A DNA stretch of 33,941 nucleotides, taken from the NCBI RefSeq assembly GCF_001898115.1, contig NZ_MKSQ01000023.1, positions 131,704-165,644 on the forward strand, read 5' to 3'. This DNA is from Allobosea sp. 67-29 (GTDB taxonomy: Bacteria; Pseudomonadota; Alphaproteobacteria; Rhizobiales; Beijerinckiaceae). Of this stretch, positions 14,310 through 22,902 are shown in pieces. How positions within the stretch are numbered: position 1 is the stretch's first letter; every line of letters starts with the position of its first letter. The notes under the pieces were generated by a model that had not been told where the DNA came from, searched no databases, and saw nothing but the letters and a program-made list of their open reading frames with translations. The translations under genes and the position numbers were made by a program.

Positions 14310-14738
14310 CGACGATCCGAACAGGACGACCTCGTAGCTCTCCGGCGCCTTGCCGGCGACCTCCATGCCGGGAGAACCCATCGGCATTCCCGGAACGGCG
14401 AGGCCCCGAGCCTGTGGCTTCTCGGCCAGGAGGCGCTTGACGGCGTCAGCCGGCACATGACCCTCGACCACGTAACCGGACACCTCCGCCGTGTGGCAGG
14501 AGGCAAGGTCGTCCGGCACGCCGAGGCGGAGCTTCACCTGGTCGACATCCGAGGATGTGATGACCTCGACGGGGAAGCCGGCGGCCTTCATGTGCTCCAC
14601 CCAGCCACCGCAGCAGCCGCAGTTCGGATCCTTGGTCACGATCATCTTCGGCAGGGTGGCCTGCGCAAAGGCTCGTTCGGCCATCATCGCGGCGCCAGAG
14701 GTTCCGAGAACGGCGAGGAAGCTGCGGCGGTTGAGCAT
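14301..14738 (-). CDS. DUF411 metal-binding protein, C-terminus truncated by transposon
   Basis: A 145-residue product with a Tat-like signal (NRRSFLAVLG) and a DUF411 domain. The Cys cluster DPNCGCCGGW and the downstream S-C-H-T, V-x-G-H-V-P and G-L-A-V-P-G-M-P-x-G-S-P-G-M motifs are typical of this copper-associated family. The transposon inserted near the end of the gene. The last 14 codons (GRTSFARYRGVNRA) are at 8619-8579, and the present protein ends SSRH with a stop from the inverted repeat. The core is intact, so it may still fold. I prefer the ATG at 14738 (AAGGAG six bases upstream) over 14744. It follows the CopZ-like gene by 11 bp in the same operon. Confidence 0.88.
   Translation of the reverse strand: MLNRRSFLAVLGTSGAAMMAERAFAQATLPKMIVTKDPNCGCCGGWVEHMKAAGFPVEVITSSDVDQVKLRLGVPDDLASCHTAEVSGYVVEGHVPADAVKRLLAEKPQARGLAVPGMPMGSPGMEVAGKAPESYEVVLFGSSRH
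14310..14317. repeat. Right 8-bp target-site duplication
   Basis: CGACGATC, identical to 8621-8628. Confidence 0.9.
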
Positions 14739-14749
14739 GAGCATCTCCT

Positions 14750-15007
14750 TCAGGCTGCGACCGGGGTATAACCGGCCTTGGCGACCAGAGCCTTGATGGA
14801 TGCCAGGTCGCTGCTCCCGCGGACGGACACCAACTTGGAAGCCGGATCGGCTTCGACCTGCGTGCCGGGCAGGCCCGTCTCGATCGCGTTCTTGATCGTG
14901 CCAGCGCAGTGACCGCAGGTCATGTCCTCGACCCGCAAGGTCAGGGCATTCGGATCACGTTCGGCCGCCTGGTCCGGCCGGGAGGAGTGGTTGTTGCATC
15001 CGCACAT
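14750..15007 (-). CDS. copZ: CopZ-like HMA-domain copper chaperone
   Basis: An 85-residue cytoplasmic protein. A short N-terminal Cys/His tail (MCGCNNHSS) precedes one heavy-metal-associated domain with MTCGHC as the copper site near residues 29-34. Such proteins ferry Cu(I) to P-type ATPases. The start ATG at 15007 has ACGGAG upstream; a longer frame would run into the promoter. It is the first gene behind a CueR-type promoter, which fits a copper-induced chaperone. The extra CGC motif could add a second metal site, but this is an inference. Confidence 0.88.
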   Translation of the reverse strand: MCGCNNHSSRPDQAAERDPNALTLRVEDMTCGHCAGTIKNAIETGLPGTQVEADPASKLVSVRGSSDLASIKALVAKAGYTPVAA

Positions 15008-15041
15008 GGAATGATCTCCGTTTCTCATCGACGATGAGAGC

Positions 15042-15072
15042 AGTCTGCACCTTCCCATGATGGTAAGGTCAA
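15042..15072 (-). promoter_or_regulatory. CueR-type promoter of copZ-DUF411
   Basis: On the minus strand TTGACC (15072-15067) and CAGACT (15047-15042) are separated by 19 bp. The spacer region holds the dyad ACCTTCCC/GGTAAGGT (15049-15069). The overlong spacer with a CCTTxCC/GGxAAGG dyad is the hallmark of CueR/MerR-family copper promoters. Confidence 0.78.
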
Positions 15073-15137
15073 GTGGCGTTTCATCACGACGCGCCGATGT
15101 CGCGACGGCACGTACCTTTCGAGGGCGCTCTTGCGAA

Positions 15138-15159
15138 GGCGGACAACCCCGTGTCCGCC
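15138..15159. terminator. Possible hairpin terminator
   Basis: An 8-bp perfect stem GGCGGACA/TGTCCGCC with a 6-base loop, followed on the plus strand by CGTTTTC. It lies between the LTXXQ gene end (15224) and the copZ promoter. The minus-strand side lacks a T run, so termination of the minus-strand genes is less certain. Confidence 0.35.
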
Positions 15160-15223
15160 CGTTTTCATTGGTTCGGAGCAGGACTGACCTCGTTGCGAGC
15201 CAGGCTCCATCCGGGCTGGCGCA

Positions 15224-15901
15224 TCAGTGCTTGTTCGGGGTGTCGTCGTCAGCACCATCGGATCCGCCGGGCATCATGGCACCGCCGGGTCCCATCATTC
15301 CCCGCCCCATCATGCCTTGCCCCATCATGCCTCGGCTGCCCATCCGGACGAGGACCGGCAGCCGCCGCTTCTGGGCCTCGTCGAGGGTCGCGTGGAGCGG
15401 CGCGGCAGCGTCCGCGAGTTTGCGCATGGCGTCGGATCCCTGGCTCATATGATCGGCCATGGTGCGCAGCATGCTCACCGGATCGTTTGCCGTCGTCCCT
15501 CCTGTCTGGCGCATGGCCTGCATATGGCTGAGGTGAAGGGTCGCCAGATTCCGGAGCGCGGTTTCGACAGGGGGCCATAGCTTTTCCTGGTCGGCGGTCA
15601 GCCTCAGCCCGGCATGGATGGACGCGATATGGGCTTCGGCGAAGGCACTCATATCCTCGGTCGAGAATTGGCCCATCATCCCTTGGCTGCCGCCGGGCAT
15701 GCCTTGACCCTGCATCATCTGGCCCATGGGCATCGGCATTCCGGATTGGCCGGGCATCGCCTGAGGTTTTCCCGGCGCTGTGGATTGGGCCTGCGCCTTG
15801 GGGGCATTACCTGGATGGTGCGGGTCACTGGAAGTCGGCGCCTGGGCCAGCGTGGGCCCGGCAAGGGTAACCAGGACGGTCGCGAGAACGGACATCTTCA
15901 T
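15224..15901 (-). CDS. Met-rich LTXXQ-like periplasmic protein
   Basis: A 225-residue exported protein with a Sec signal peptide (cleavage near LAQA, residue 20). It has a Met/Gly/Gln-rich linker (residues about 48-77), a helical segment with LRLTADQEKLWPPVETAL reminiscent of the Spy/CpxP LTxxQ motif (about 100-117), and a C-terminal tail with repeated GMMG (about 189-210). Met-rich repeats in the periplasm usually bind Cu(I). ATG with AAAGGAGA upstream. It lies between the DUF2933 gene and copZ, all on the same strand. The exact role (chaperone or copper sponge) is inferred. Confidence 0.75.
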   Translation of the reverse strand: MKMSVLATVLVTLAGPTLAQAPTSSDPHHPGNAPKAQAQSTAPGKPQAMPGQSGMPMPMGQMMQGQGMPGGSQGMMGQFSTEDMSAFAEAHIASIHAGLRLTADQEKLWPPVETALRNLATLHLSHMQAMRQTGGTTANDPVSMLRTMADHMSQGSDAMRKLADAAAPLHATLDEAQKRRLPVLVRMGSRGMMGQGMMGRGMMGPGGAMMPGGSDGADDDTPNKH

Positions 15902-16071
15902 GGCAGTGTCTCCTTTGAGCGGTCAAAAAGGGCAAGAACGGCGTCGGCGCAGCTTTCGCGGAATGGCCGCAGGCAGCGCCGATCAGGTTGCGTCGGGCGC
16001 AGCCATTGGTCCCGGGGCCGCAAGGGCCCCAATGTTCTCGGCCGGGCCGCAGACGGCCCGGCCTTGGGCGG

Positions 16072-16305
16072 TCACTCCCGCTTGTCGTGGTGGCCGTGGC
16101 CGCCGTGCATGAACAGATGCATCAGGGGGCAGGCCAGCAGCAGGAGGTAGGGCAGTGCGGTCACGATATGACCGCCGTGGTTCGCGAGGAGGTAGATGCC
16201 GAGAGCGGCCAACGCGAGCGAGCAGACCCAACCCAGGGGCGTGTTGATCAGCAGGGTCCGCCAGGTTCGTGGCGACTCGGGGGCAGGAGTCGGTGTGGTG
16301 GGCAT
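16072..16305 (-). CDS. DUF2933-type small His-rich membrane protein
   Basis: A 77-residue protein with two membrane segments (about 24-41 and 44-60) and a C-terminal tail ending MHLFMHGGHGHHDKRE, a likely metal ligand cluster. This matches the short DUF2933 proteins common in copper/silver islands. The start at 16305 has GGGAGAG upstream; the upstream in-frame extension to 16407 is not used. No mechanism is known to me; it probably handles metal at the membrane. Confidence 0.7.
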   Translation of the reverse strand: MPTTPTPAPESPRTWRTLLINTPLGWVCSLALAALGIYLLANHGGHIVTALPYLLLLACPLMHLFMHGGHGHHDKRE

Positions 16306-16432
16306 GTCGATCTCTCCCGGTGCGGAGCGTGCCGATCTTGGACGTTGCTTGCGAACGGCGCCTTGAGCGAAATCAAGCGGGGTACCGGAAAGGCTCGTTC
16401 CGCCCACCCGGTCTGCTCCCGCTTCCTGACAC

Positions 16433-17434
16433 CTAGCGGGCGGCGATGCCGTTCGGCCCCTTTCCGACCGGATAGGACTTCCCGGCCGAGAGGCTGCCGA
16501 GATCGATCGCGGAGATGGTGTTCGCGTAGGTGTTCGTGACGTAGGCCGTGCGACCGTCGCGAGCGATGACGATGCCGTGCGCTCCCTTGCCGACCGTCAC
16601 GTTCCGGATCAGCTTGCCGTCCTCGATCGCGACGACCGACACCCGGTTGTCCGGTTTCGCCGCCGAGCCCTGGTTCGCGACCAGGGCGGCCTTGCCGTCC
16701 GGCGTAACGTAGACCTGCACGGGTCCGTTTCCGACGGAGGCCTTCCGCAGCACCTTGCGAGTGTCGACGTCGATGATGGCGACCTTGTCCTCGCCGTTGA
16801 GCGAGACCACGAGGATGCGGCCGCTCCGGTCGAACGCGACCTGGACCGGCCGCTTTCCGACGGAGATATGCATGGCCTTCTCCGGATTGCGCGTATCCAC
16901 CAACGAGACCGTGTCGCTCTTCATGTTGGCGACCGCGAGCAGGTTTCCGTCCGGCGATAGGCGCAGTCCATGCGGGTAGTTCTGCACGGGGATGCGACCG
17001 GTTACCCTACGCCCCGGGATGTCGACCACCACCACCGAGTTGGTTTCGGCGTCGGTCAGATAGGCGAAATGCCCCTGTGCGTCGGGAACGACATGCGCCG
17101 GATGCCCTCCCACGGTCACGACCTGCGGCGCGCCGGGCGCGTCGCCAGCGACGTCCATGAGAACGAGTTGCCCGCCTGCGGAGCCGTGAGCCGCGTGGCT
17201 GCCGGACTGTGCCGCAGGCATGCCGGTCGCCAGGATGAGGCGGCCATCGGCGGTGACGTCGACGTTGTGCGGCGAGATCGGAATCGCCGCGGTGGTGGTT
17301 TTCGAGGTCTGCGAGTCGATGATTGAGAGGCTCTGCCCGTTCTCATTGGCAACGACGATCGTGTCGGCCCGGGCGCTGGCGGCACCAAGGGATGTGACGA
17401 GGGCGAGTGCAATCTGGGTTCCGCGTGCGAACAT
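16433..17434 (-). CDS. YVTN-family beta-propeller periplasmic protein
   Basis: A 333-residue protein with a signal peptide (cleavage near ARA, residue 23) and a series of about 40-residue repeats. Each carries a variant of the V-V-D/S...G-x-P-x-x-V...DG...V-x-N pattern, as in VTPDGKAALVANQG and IARDGRTAYVTNTY. This is the YVTN/lactonase-like seven-bladed propeller fold. A His-containing insert (SGSHAAHGSAG) interrupts blade two and could bind metal. ATG at 17434 with GGAAGGA upstream. Its role in copper islands is not established; a scaffold or binding role is likelier than catalysis. Confidence 0.8.
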   Translation of the reverse strand: MFARGTQIALALVTSLGAASARADTIVVANENGQSLSIIDSQTSKTTTAAIPISPHNVDVTADGRLILATGMPAAQSGSHAAHGSAGGQLVLMDVAGDAPGAPQVVTVGGHPAHVVPDAQGHFAYLTDAETNSVVVVDIPGRRVTGRIPVQNYPHGLRLSPDGNLLAVANMKSDTVSLVDTRNPEKAMHISVGKRPVQVAFDRSGRILVVSLNGEDKVAIIDVDTRKVLRKASVGNGPVQVYVTPDGKAALVANQGSAAKPDNRVSVVAIEDGKLIRNVTVGKGAHGIVIARDGRTAYVTNTYANTISAIDLGSLSAGKSYPVGKGPNGIAAR

Positions 17435-17526
17435 CGCATTGTCCTTCCGAATTCGAATTGAACAGGGTCCCGGTGCCCACGCAGGCCGCGACATCACGGA
17501 AGCGGCGGGGTCGGGATTCGGTTGGG

Positions 17527-17940
17527 TTACGCGATGGATTTTGGCGGTTTGAATCGCACCTCCGGGATTGCCCCGGCCAGCATCAGGTCATTCCCGGGCT
17601 GGAGGCAGATGGCTTCGGGCCATCCCGGGAAAGGGGCACCGGCACGGATCATCGCCGGGGGAACGACGAGGCAGCTCGAGGAAGCGCCGAGACAATCCTG
17701 GTCACAGGAAGGGCCGCCCGCCGTTCCCTCGGCGCTGTCTTGATCCGCGTTACGGCCGTGATGGATGGAGGCCGCCGCCGGGTCGACGTGCCCATGCTCC
17801 ATGACCAACGACAGGTGCGTGGCAGGACCGGGCGCCGAAAAGGCAGGCGTCGCCATGCGACCGACCACGAGAACCATCGCGGCGACCGCGAGGAGCATGG
17901 CCATCAGCGGAGACAGAGCTTTTTTGCGACGCCTCTTCAT
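17527..17940 (-). CDS. Hypothetical exported Cys/His-containing protein
   Basis: A 137-residue protein with a very basic N-terminus (MKRRRKK) and one hydrophobic segment (about 11-29), so exported or anchored. The remainder contains HGHVD, CDQDC and a later SSSCLV, a sparse set of possible metal ligands. I do not recognise a family; it is similar in style to DUF2946-like proteins of copper islands. No clear ribosome site precedes the chosen ATG at 17940, and the frame is open to 17988. It sits 97 bp downstream of the P-type ATPase gene and is probably co-transcribed. Confidence 0.5.
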   Translation of the reverse strand: MKRRRKKALSPLMAMLLAVAAMVLVVGRMATPAFSAPGPATHLSLVMEHGHVDPAAASIHHGRNADQDSAEGTAGGPSCDQDCLGASSSCLVVPPAMIRAGAPFPGWPEAICLQPGNDLMLAGAIPEVRFKPPKSIA

Positions 17941-18037
17941 TGCAGGAAGTCTACCCGGTTGGCGGACCGAAACCTTGCGCTGCATCAAACAGTCGGACGG
18001 ACCGGGCGGCTCCCAATGGAACTGCCCGGCCCGGCAA

Positions 18038-20419
18038 CTACAGTCGTACCGCGCGCAGGCGGATCGCGTTGCCGATCACGCTGACCGACGACAGTGCCAT
18101 CGCGGCCGCCGCGATGATCGGCGACAGCAGGATGCCGAAGAACGGAAACAGCACTCCCGCCGCCACGGGCACGCCGAGCGCATTGTAGATGAAGGCGAAG
18201 AACAGGTTCTGGCGGATGTTTCGCATCACGGCCTGCGACAGCCGTCGCGCCCGCACGATTCCGGTGAGGTCGCCTTTCAGCAGGGTCACGCCCGCACTTT
18301 CCATCGCCACGTCGGTGCCCGTGCCCATGGCGATGCCGACATCCGCCGCCGCCAGCGCCGGCGCGTCGTTGACGCCGTCGCCCGCCATGGCGACCACCCT
18401 GCCGTCTGCCTTGTAACGCTGGACCACGGCACTCTTCTGGTCGGGCAGGACCTCGGCCTCGACCTCGTCGATTCCGAGCCGCCTGGCGACCGCCTTCGCG
18501 GTGGTCCAGTTGTCGCCGGTGAGCATCACGACCCGGATGCCTTCCGCCCTGAGCCCGGCGAGCGCCTCCGGCGTCGAACTCTTGACCGGATCCGCAATTG
18601 CGATGGCACCCGCCACCTTCCCGCCGATTCCGGCGAAGATCACCGTGGCGCCGTCCTCGCGCAACTTGTCCGCCTGCTCCGCCAGGCGAGCTGGATCGAT
18701 GCCATGCTCGGTCAGGAAGGCCGCGTTGCCGAGCACGACGCGCCGTCCCTCGACGGTACCCAGCGCTCCCTTGCCGGTGGGCGAGTCGAAATCGGCGACC
18801 GGCGCGGTGGCGATACCCTGCTTGTCGGCGGCCGCGACGATGGCCAGCGCCAACGGATGCTCGCTTGCCCGTTCCACGCTGGCTGACAGGCGCAGGATTT
18901 CGGCTTCGTCAAAACCCGGAGCCGGAACCACGGCAGTCACGGATGGCTTGCCCTCCGTGAGGGTTCCGGTCTTGTCGACCACGAGGGTGTCGACCTTCTC
19001 CATGTGTTCCAAGGCCTCGGCATTCTTGATCAGAACGCCCGCCTGGGCGCCGCGGCCGACCCCGACCATGATCGACATTGGCGTGGCGAGACCAAGCGCG
19101 CACGGACAGGCGATGATGAGGACCGCGACGGCCGCAACGAGGCCGTAGGAGAACCGCGGCTCCGGACCCCAGAACGCCCACGCGATGAAGGCGAGTGCCG
19201 CAATGCCGATGACCGCGGGCACGAAGTAGCCCGAGACGTGATCGGCCAATCGCTGGATCGGGGCGCGGCTGCGCTGGGCCTCCGCCACCAGTTGGACGAT
19301 CCGCGACAACATCGTGTCGTGCCCAACCTTCTGCGCCTCGATCACGAGTCCGCCGGACTGGTTCATCGTGCCCCCGATGGCCGCGGCCCCCGCTTCCTTG
19401 GTGACCGGCATCGACTCGCCCGTGACCATCGACTCGTCGACCGCGCTGCGTCCCTCGACGACGACGCCGTCGACCGGGACCTTCTCGCCCGGCCGCACCC
19501 GCAGACGGTCGCCGACCTGCACGGTGTCGAGCTGGACCTCCTGCTCGGTGCCGTCGGGCATGATCCTGCGGGCCGTCTTGGGCGCGAGGTCGAGCAGGGC
19601 GCGAATGGCCCCGCTGGTGCTCTCCCGTGCCCGCAACTCGAGGACCTGCCCGAGCAAGACGAGAACCGTGATGACGGAGGCCGCTTCGAAGTACACGGCC
19701 ACCGAGCCGTCATGACCTCGGAACGCAGCCGGGAAGATCCCGGGCGCCAGCGTCGCCACCATGCTGTAGACCCAGGCCACGCCCGTGCCCATGGCGATGA
19801 GGGTGAACATGTTGAGGTTGCGCGAGACCAGGGACTGCCAGCCGCGCTCGAAGAACGGCCAGCCGGCCCACAGCACGACCGGTGTCGCGAGCAGCATCTG
19901 GATCCAGTTCGAGGTCTGCTGGCCGACATAGTGGCCCAGACCTGTCAGGTGACCGCCCATTTCCAACACGACCACGGGCAGGGAGAGCGCGAGTCCGATC
20001 CAGAACCGGCGCGTCATGTCGATCAGTTCGTGGCTGGGGCCGGTCTCCGCCGTCGCGAGCACCGGTTCGAGCGCCATTCCGCAGATCGGACAAGAGCCTG
20101 GTCCCACCTGTCTGATCTGGGGATGCATCGGGCAGGTGTAGATCGTGCCTTCCGGCACGGGTTCCGCCGTCCGGGCCGCCGCTGGCTCGACGTATTTGGC
20201 GGGCTCCGCCATGAATTTCGACTGGCAGCCGGAGGAGCAGAAGTAATAGGGCTTGCCCCCGTACTGCGCCCGGTGCGTCGTCGCGTGCGGGTCGACCGTC
20301 ATCCCGCAGACCGGGTCCTTTACCTTCCCGGCTTCTCCCTCGTGCTCATGATGATGTCCCCCATGGGCGCCATGGTCATGATGATGGCCATGGCCCTTGC
20401 TGGTTGGGGTGTCGGTCAT
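18038..20419 (-). CDS. copA: Copper-exporting P1B-type ATPase
   Basis: A 793-residue P-type ATPase. Instead of HMA domains, its N-terminus has a His-rich tract (10-26), a YHS domain (DPVCGM to CSSGCQ, about 35-70) and a heavy-metal-binding domain (YTCPMHP to CPICGM, about 94-115). Then come membrane helices with the C438-P-C440 metal site, an actuator TGES, the phosphorylated D482 in [13 protein letters not shown], and GDGVND. It exports Cu(I), or Ag(I), from the cytoplasm to the periplasm. I take the ATG at 20419 (CGGAG eight bases upstream) over the one at 20440. A CueR-type promoter lies just upstream. Confidence 0.94.
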   Translation of the reverse strand: MTDTPTSKGHGHHHDHGAHGGHHHEHEGEAGKVKDPVCGMTVDPHATTHRAQYGGKPYYFCSSGCQSKFMAEPAKYVEPAAARTAEPVPEGTIYTCPMHPQIRQVGPGSCPICGMALEPVLATAETGPSHELIDMTRRFWIGLALSLPVVVLEMGGHLTGLGHYVGQQTSNWIQMLLATPVVLWAGWPFFERGWQSLVSRNLNMFTLIAMGTGVAWVYSMVATLAPGIFPAAFRGHDGSVAVYFEAASVITVLVLLGQVLELRARESTSGAIRALLDLAPKTARRIMPDGTEQEVQLDTVQVGDRLRVRPGEKVPVDGVVVEGRSAVDESMVTGESMPVTKEAGAAAIGGTMNQSGGLVIEAQKVGHDTMLSRIVQLVAEAQRSRAPIQRLADHVSGYFVPAVIGIAALAFIAWAFWGPEPRFSYGLVAAVAVLIIACPCALGLATPMSIMVGVGRGAQAGVLIKNAEALEHMEKVDTLVVDKTGTLTEGKPSVTAVVPAPGFDEAEILRLSASVERASEHPLALAIVAAADKQGIATAPVADFDSPTGKGALGTVEGRRVVLGNAAFLTEHGIDPARLAEQADKLREDGATVIFAGIGGKVAGAIAIADPVKSSTPEALAGLRAEGIRVVMLTGDNWTTAKAVARRLGIDEVEAEVLPDQKSAVVQRYKADGRVVAMAGDGVNDAPALAAADVGIAMGTGTDVAMESAGVTLLKGDLTGIVRARRLSQAVMRNIRQNLFFAFIYNALGVPVAAGVLFPFFGILLSPIIAAAAMALSSVSVIGNAIRLRAVRL

Positions 20420-20455
20420 GACGGTTCTCCGCATATGCATCGATGAGCTGACGCA

Positions 20456-20486
20456 AGGTTGAGGATTCCCATGATGGGAAGGTCAA
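20456..20486 (-). promoter_or_regulatory. CueR-type promoter of the copper ATPase gene
   Basis: TTGACC (20486-20481), a 19-bp spacer with the dyad TTCCCATCATGGGAA, then CAACCT (20461-20456). It shares most of its first half with the copZ promoter. The start codon of the ATPase gene is 37 bp further on. Confidence 0.75.
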
Positions 20487-20581
20487 GTACTTGCCTCCGG
20501 GGCCTCTACATCGACGCGATCGAGGCGGATCTCGACCTCGGTGAACCACCCCAAGGCTTGCTCCACCCAGGTGTCCCGAAT

Positions 20582-20631
20582 GGCCGATCCGGCGCAAGCA
20601 AACCGGGAAATGCCTGCGCCCCGGATCGGCC
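20582..20631 (-). terminator. Long hairpin after the cusF-like gene
   Basis: GGCCGATCC pairs with GGATCGGCC (9 bp), and inside it, after a 2-base bulge, GGCGCA pairs with TGCGCC. The hairpin begins 8 bases after the cusF-like stop on the minus strand. There is no T run, so it may slow transcription or stabilise the mRNA end rather than be a classical terminator. Confidence 0.4.
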
Positions 20632-20638
20632 GTTTAGG

Positions 20639-20917
20639 TTACTTCGCCTTTTGAAGCTTGGTGACCGTGATCTGGCCGTTGACGCGGTCGGCGTCGAACT
20701 TGATCTTGTCCCCGGCCTTCAGCCCTTTGAGCATGGCGGGATCGCCAGCCCGGAACACCATGGTCATGGCGTCCATGTCGAGGTTCTTGATGGCGCCGTG
20801 GTTGATGGTGAGCTTGCCCTGAGCCTCGTCGACCTTGGTGACGGTGCCGCTGACCGACTGGGCGGCAGCCGGTAGCGCGACCATCAGGAATGCGAGGGTG
20901 GCGGTGGTCTTCAGCAT
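20639..20917 (-). CDS. cusF: CusF-like periplasmic copper-binding protein
   Basis: A 92-residue protein with a signal peptide (cleavage near AAA, residue 19) and the small beta-barrel CusF pattern: GTVTKVD, a KLTINHGAIKNLDMDAMTM segment, then a K-x-K-F-D strand. The His in NHG and Met residues in the DMDAMTM segment correspond to the Cu(I)/Ag(I) ligands of CusF. It would pass metal to the CusBA pump encoded at the right end of the window. ATG with AAAGGA upstream. It is the last gene of the multicopper oxidase operon, 23 bp behind the cupredoxin gene. Confidence 0.87.
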   Translation of the reverse strand: MLKTTATLAFLMVALPAAAQSVSGTVTKVDEAQGKLTINHGAIKNLDMDAMTMVFRAGDPAMLKGLKAGDKIKFDADRVNGQITVTKLQKAK

Positions 20918-20940
20918 GGGATGATCCTTTCCTCTGACGC

Positions 20941-21423
20941 TTACTTGACGATGATCTTGCCGGTCATGCCGGCTTCCCGATGGCCGGGGATCAGGCAGGA
21001 GAAGTCGAACTCGCCCGCCTTGGTGAAGGCCCAGACGATCTCGCCGGTCTTCTTCGGCGCGAGCCGCTTGGCGTTCGGATCGTCATGTTCCATGTCGGGG
21101 TTCTTCTGCATCTCGATGGCATGCTTGAGGTTCTCCTCCAGCGTGGCCAGCACGAGTTCATGGTCGAGTTCGCCGTTGTTGCGAAGCTGGAAGCGAATCT
21201 GCTCGCCGCGACGCACCTCGATCCGGTCGGGGATGAAGGCCATCTTGCCGTCCTTCTCGCTCATCACGACCTGGACGATCCGGGCCGGTTTCTTGGGATC
21301 GCCCGCCTTGCCGTAAGCCGCCTCGTCGCCATGGCTGTGGCCGGCCGCGCCGGGCCCGGCAAACGCGGCGCCAGCCGACATCAAAAGTCCGATCGCGGCA
21401 AATTTGAACGGTGCTGTCTTCAT
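20941..21423 (-). CDS. Periplasmic cupredoxin (plastocyanin/azurin-like)
   Basis: A 160-residue exported protein (signal peptide to about residue 22) with a cupredoxin domain at about 55-160. The type 1 copper ligands are visible as H88 (ELDHELV), C143, H148 and M153 (SCLIPGHREAGMTG). A His-rich lead (HSHGDEAAYG) follows the signal. It probably binds or shuttles copper electrons in the periplasm, next to the multicopper oxidase gene 28 bp upstream. ATG with CCGGAG upstream. Confidence 0.88.
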   Translation of the reverse strand: MKTAPFKFAAIGLLMSAGAAFAGPGAAGHSHGDEAAYGKAGDPKKPARIVQVVMSEKDGKMAFIPDRIEVRRGEQIRFQLRNNGELDHELVLATLEENLKHAIEMQKNPDMEHDDPNAKRLAPKKTGEIVWAFTKAGEFDFSCLIPGHREAGMTGKIIVK

Positions 21424-21451
21424 CTCTATCTCCGGAAGTGAATGTTCTGCG

Positions 21452-22888
21452 TCAGTGGTTGGAATGCGGGCTCTTGGCGGCGGGGCGCGGCTTGCCGTCG
21501 GGTCCGAGGCTCGGCTTACGCGGATCCTTCACGCGCCATTCGGTCGCATCGAGGCCGCTATCGGGCGATTTTGCGCGCGGCGCCTCGCTCAGCTTCTCGC
21601 CCTTGAGTTCGTAGGCGACGGTTCCTTCGGGGTGCTTGAACCAGCCGGGGTCCTTGTAGTCGTTCTTCGCCAGCCCCTCGCGGACCTTCACGACCGAGAA
21701 CATGCCGCCCATCTCGACGGCGCCGAACTGGGCGAAGCCGGTCATCATCGGCAGGGTATTGTCCGGCAGCGGCATCTCCATCGAACCCATCTCGCCCATG
21801 CCGTTCGACCCCATCGGCATGTAGCCCGGCGCGATCTTCGCGATGCGCTTCGCCAGGTCCTTCTTGTTCACGCCGATATAGGTCTTCACCGAGTGGCCCA
21901 TGGCGTTCATCGTGTGGTGCGACTTGTGGCAATGGATCGCCCAGTCGCCCGGCTCGTCGGCGACGAAGTCGAAGGCGCGCATCTGGCCGACGGCGCAGTC
22001 GATCGAGACCTCGGGCCAGGCGGCAGCGGGATCGACCCAGCCGCCATCCGTGCCCGAGACCTTGAACTCGTAGCCGTGCATGTGGATCGGGTGGTTGGTC
22101 ATGGTCAGGTTGCCGAAGCGGATGCGGACCTTGTCGTCCTTGCCGACGACGAAGGGATCGATGCCGGGGAAGACCCGGCTGTTCCAGCACCACATGTTGA
22201 AGTCGGTCATGGTGTTGACCTTCGGCACGTAGGACCCGGCCTCGATGTCGAAGGCGTTGAGCAGGAAGACGAAGTCGCGGTCGACGCGGCGGAACGCCGG
22301 ATCCTTCGGATGGACCACGAAGAAGCCCATCATGCCCATCGCCATCTGGACCATCTCGTCCGAATGCGGGTGGTACATGAAGGTGCCGGAGCGCCGGAGC
22401 TGGAATTCGTAGACGAAGGTCTTGCCCGGCGGGATATGCGGCTGGGTCAGCCCGCCGACGCCGTCCATGCCGTTGGGCAGGCGCTGGCCGTGCCAGTGAA
22501 CGGCCGTGTTCTCCGGCAGCTTGTTGGTGACGTAGATGCGGACCTTGTCGCCTTCGACCGCCTCGATGGTTGGCCCCGGCGACTGGCCGTTGTAGCCCCA
22601 CAGATGGGCCTTCATGCCCGGGGCGAGCTCTCGCACCACCGGCTCGGCGACGAGATGAAACTCCTTCCAGTCGCCGTTCATCCGCCAGGGCAGGGACCAG
22701 CCGTTCAGGGTAACGACCGGCTGGTAGTCCGGCCCCGTGGTCGGCACGAGCGGCGACTGCGTCGTCGCGTCCTTCATGGTCGGGGCCTCGGGCACCGCCG
22801 CGAAGGCGGTGCGCCCCGAAACGGCGGTCGCACCGGCCAACACGAGCCCGGACGAACCGATGAAGCCTCTGCGGGATAGGGATGTCAT
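21452..22888 (-). CDS. Tat-exported multicopper oxidase (CopA/CueO-type)
   Basis: A 478-residue protein with a Tat signal (SRRGFIG) and all four copper motifs: H131-W-H133-G, H173-P-H175, H266-P-I-H269-M-H271-G and H319-C320-H321, with further His/Met residues nearby (SHHTMNAMGH). These form the type 1 and trinuclear copper centres that oxidise Cu(I) or organic substrates with O2. A Met-rich stretch (residues about 362-385) after the last motif is the kind of segment that binds excess Cu(I). GAAGGAG lies nine bases before the ATG. It is 14 bp downstream of the TolC-like gene. Confidence 0.93.
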   Translation of the reverse strand: MTSLSRRGFIGSSGLVLAGATAVSGRTAFAAVPEAPTMKDATTQSPLVPTTGPDYQPVVTLNGWSLPWRMNGDWKEFHLVAEPVVRELAPGMKAHLWGYNGQSPGPTIEAVEGDKVRIYVTNKLPENTAVHWHGQRLPNGMDGVGGLTQPHIPPGKTFVYEFQLRRSGTFMYHPHSDEMVQMAMGMMGFFVVHPKDPAFRRVDRDFVFLLNAFDIEAGSYVPKVNTMTDFNMWCWNSRVFPGIDPFVVGKDDKVRIRFGNLTMTNHPIHMHGYEFKVSGTDGGWVDPAAAWPEVSIDCAVGQMRAFDFVADEPGDWAIHCHKSHHTMNAMGHSVKTYIGVNKKDLAKRIAKIAPGYMPMGSNGMGEMGSMEMPLPDNTLPMMTGFAQFGAVEMGGMFSVVKVREGLAKNDYKDPGWFKHPEGTVAYELKGEKLSEAPRAKSPDSGLDATEWRVKDPRKPSLGPDGKPRPAAKSPHSNH

Positions 22889-22902
22889 CTCGGAAAGCTC
22901 CT

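Noticed and set aside
20485..20600. Minus-strand frame reading WVEQALGWFTEVEIRLDRVD before the copper ATPase promoter
   Set aside because: It looks coding-like for about 35 codons, but has no supported start, overlaps the hairpin and ends inside the -35 box. It may be a gene remnant; not strong enough to list.
21404..22879. Long plus-strand frame opposite the multicopper oxidase gene, and a similar one opposite the TolC-like gene
   Set aside because: They mirror real genes and show His/Val/Asp/Arg-rich shadow composition with no recognisable domain.
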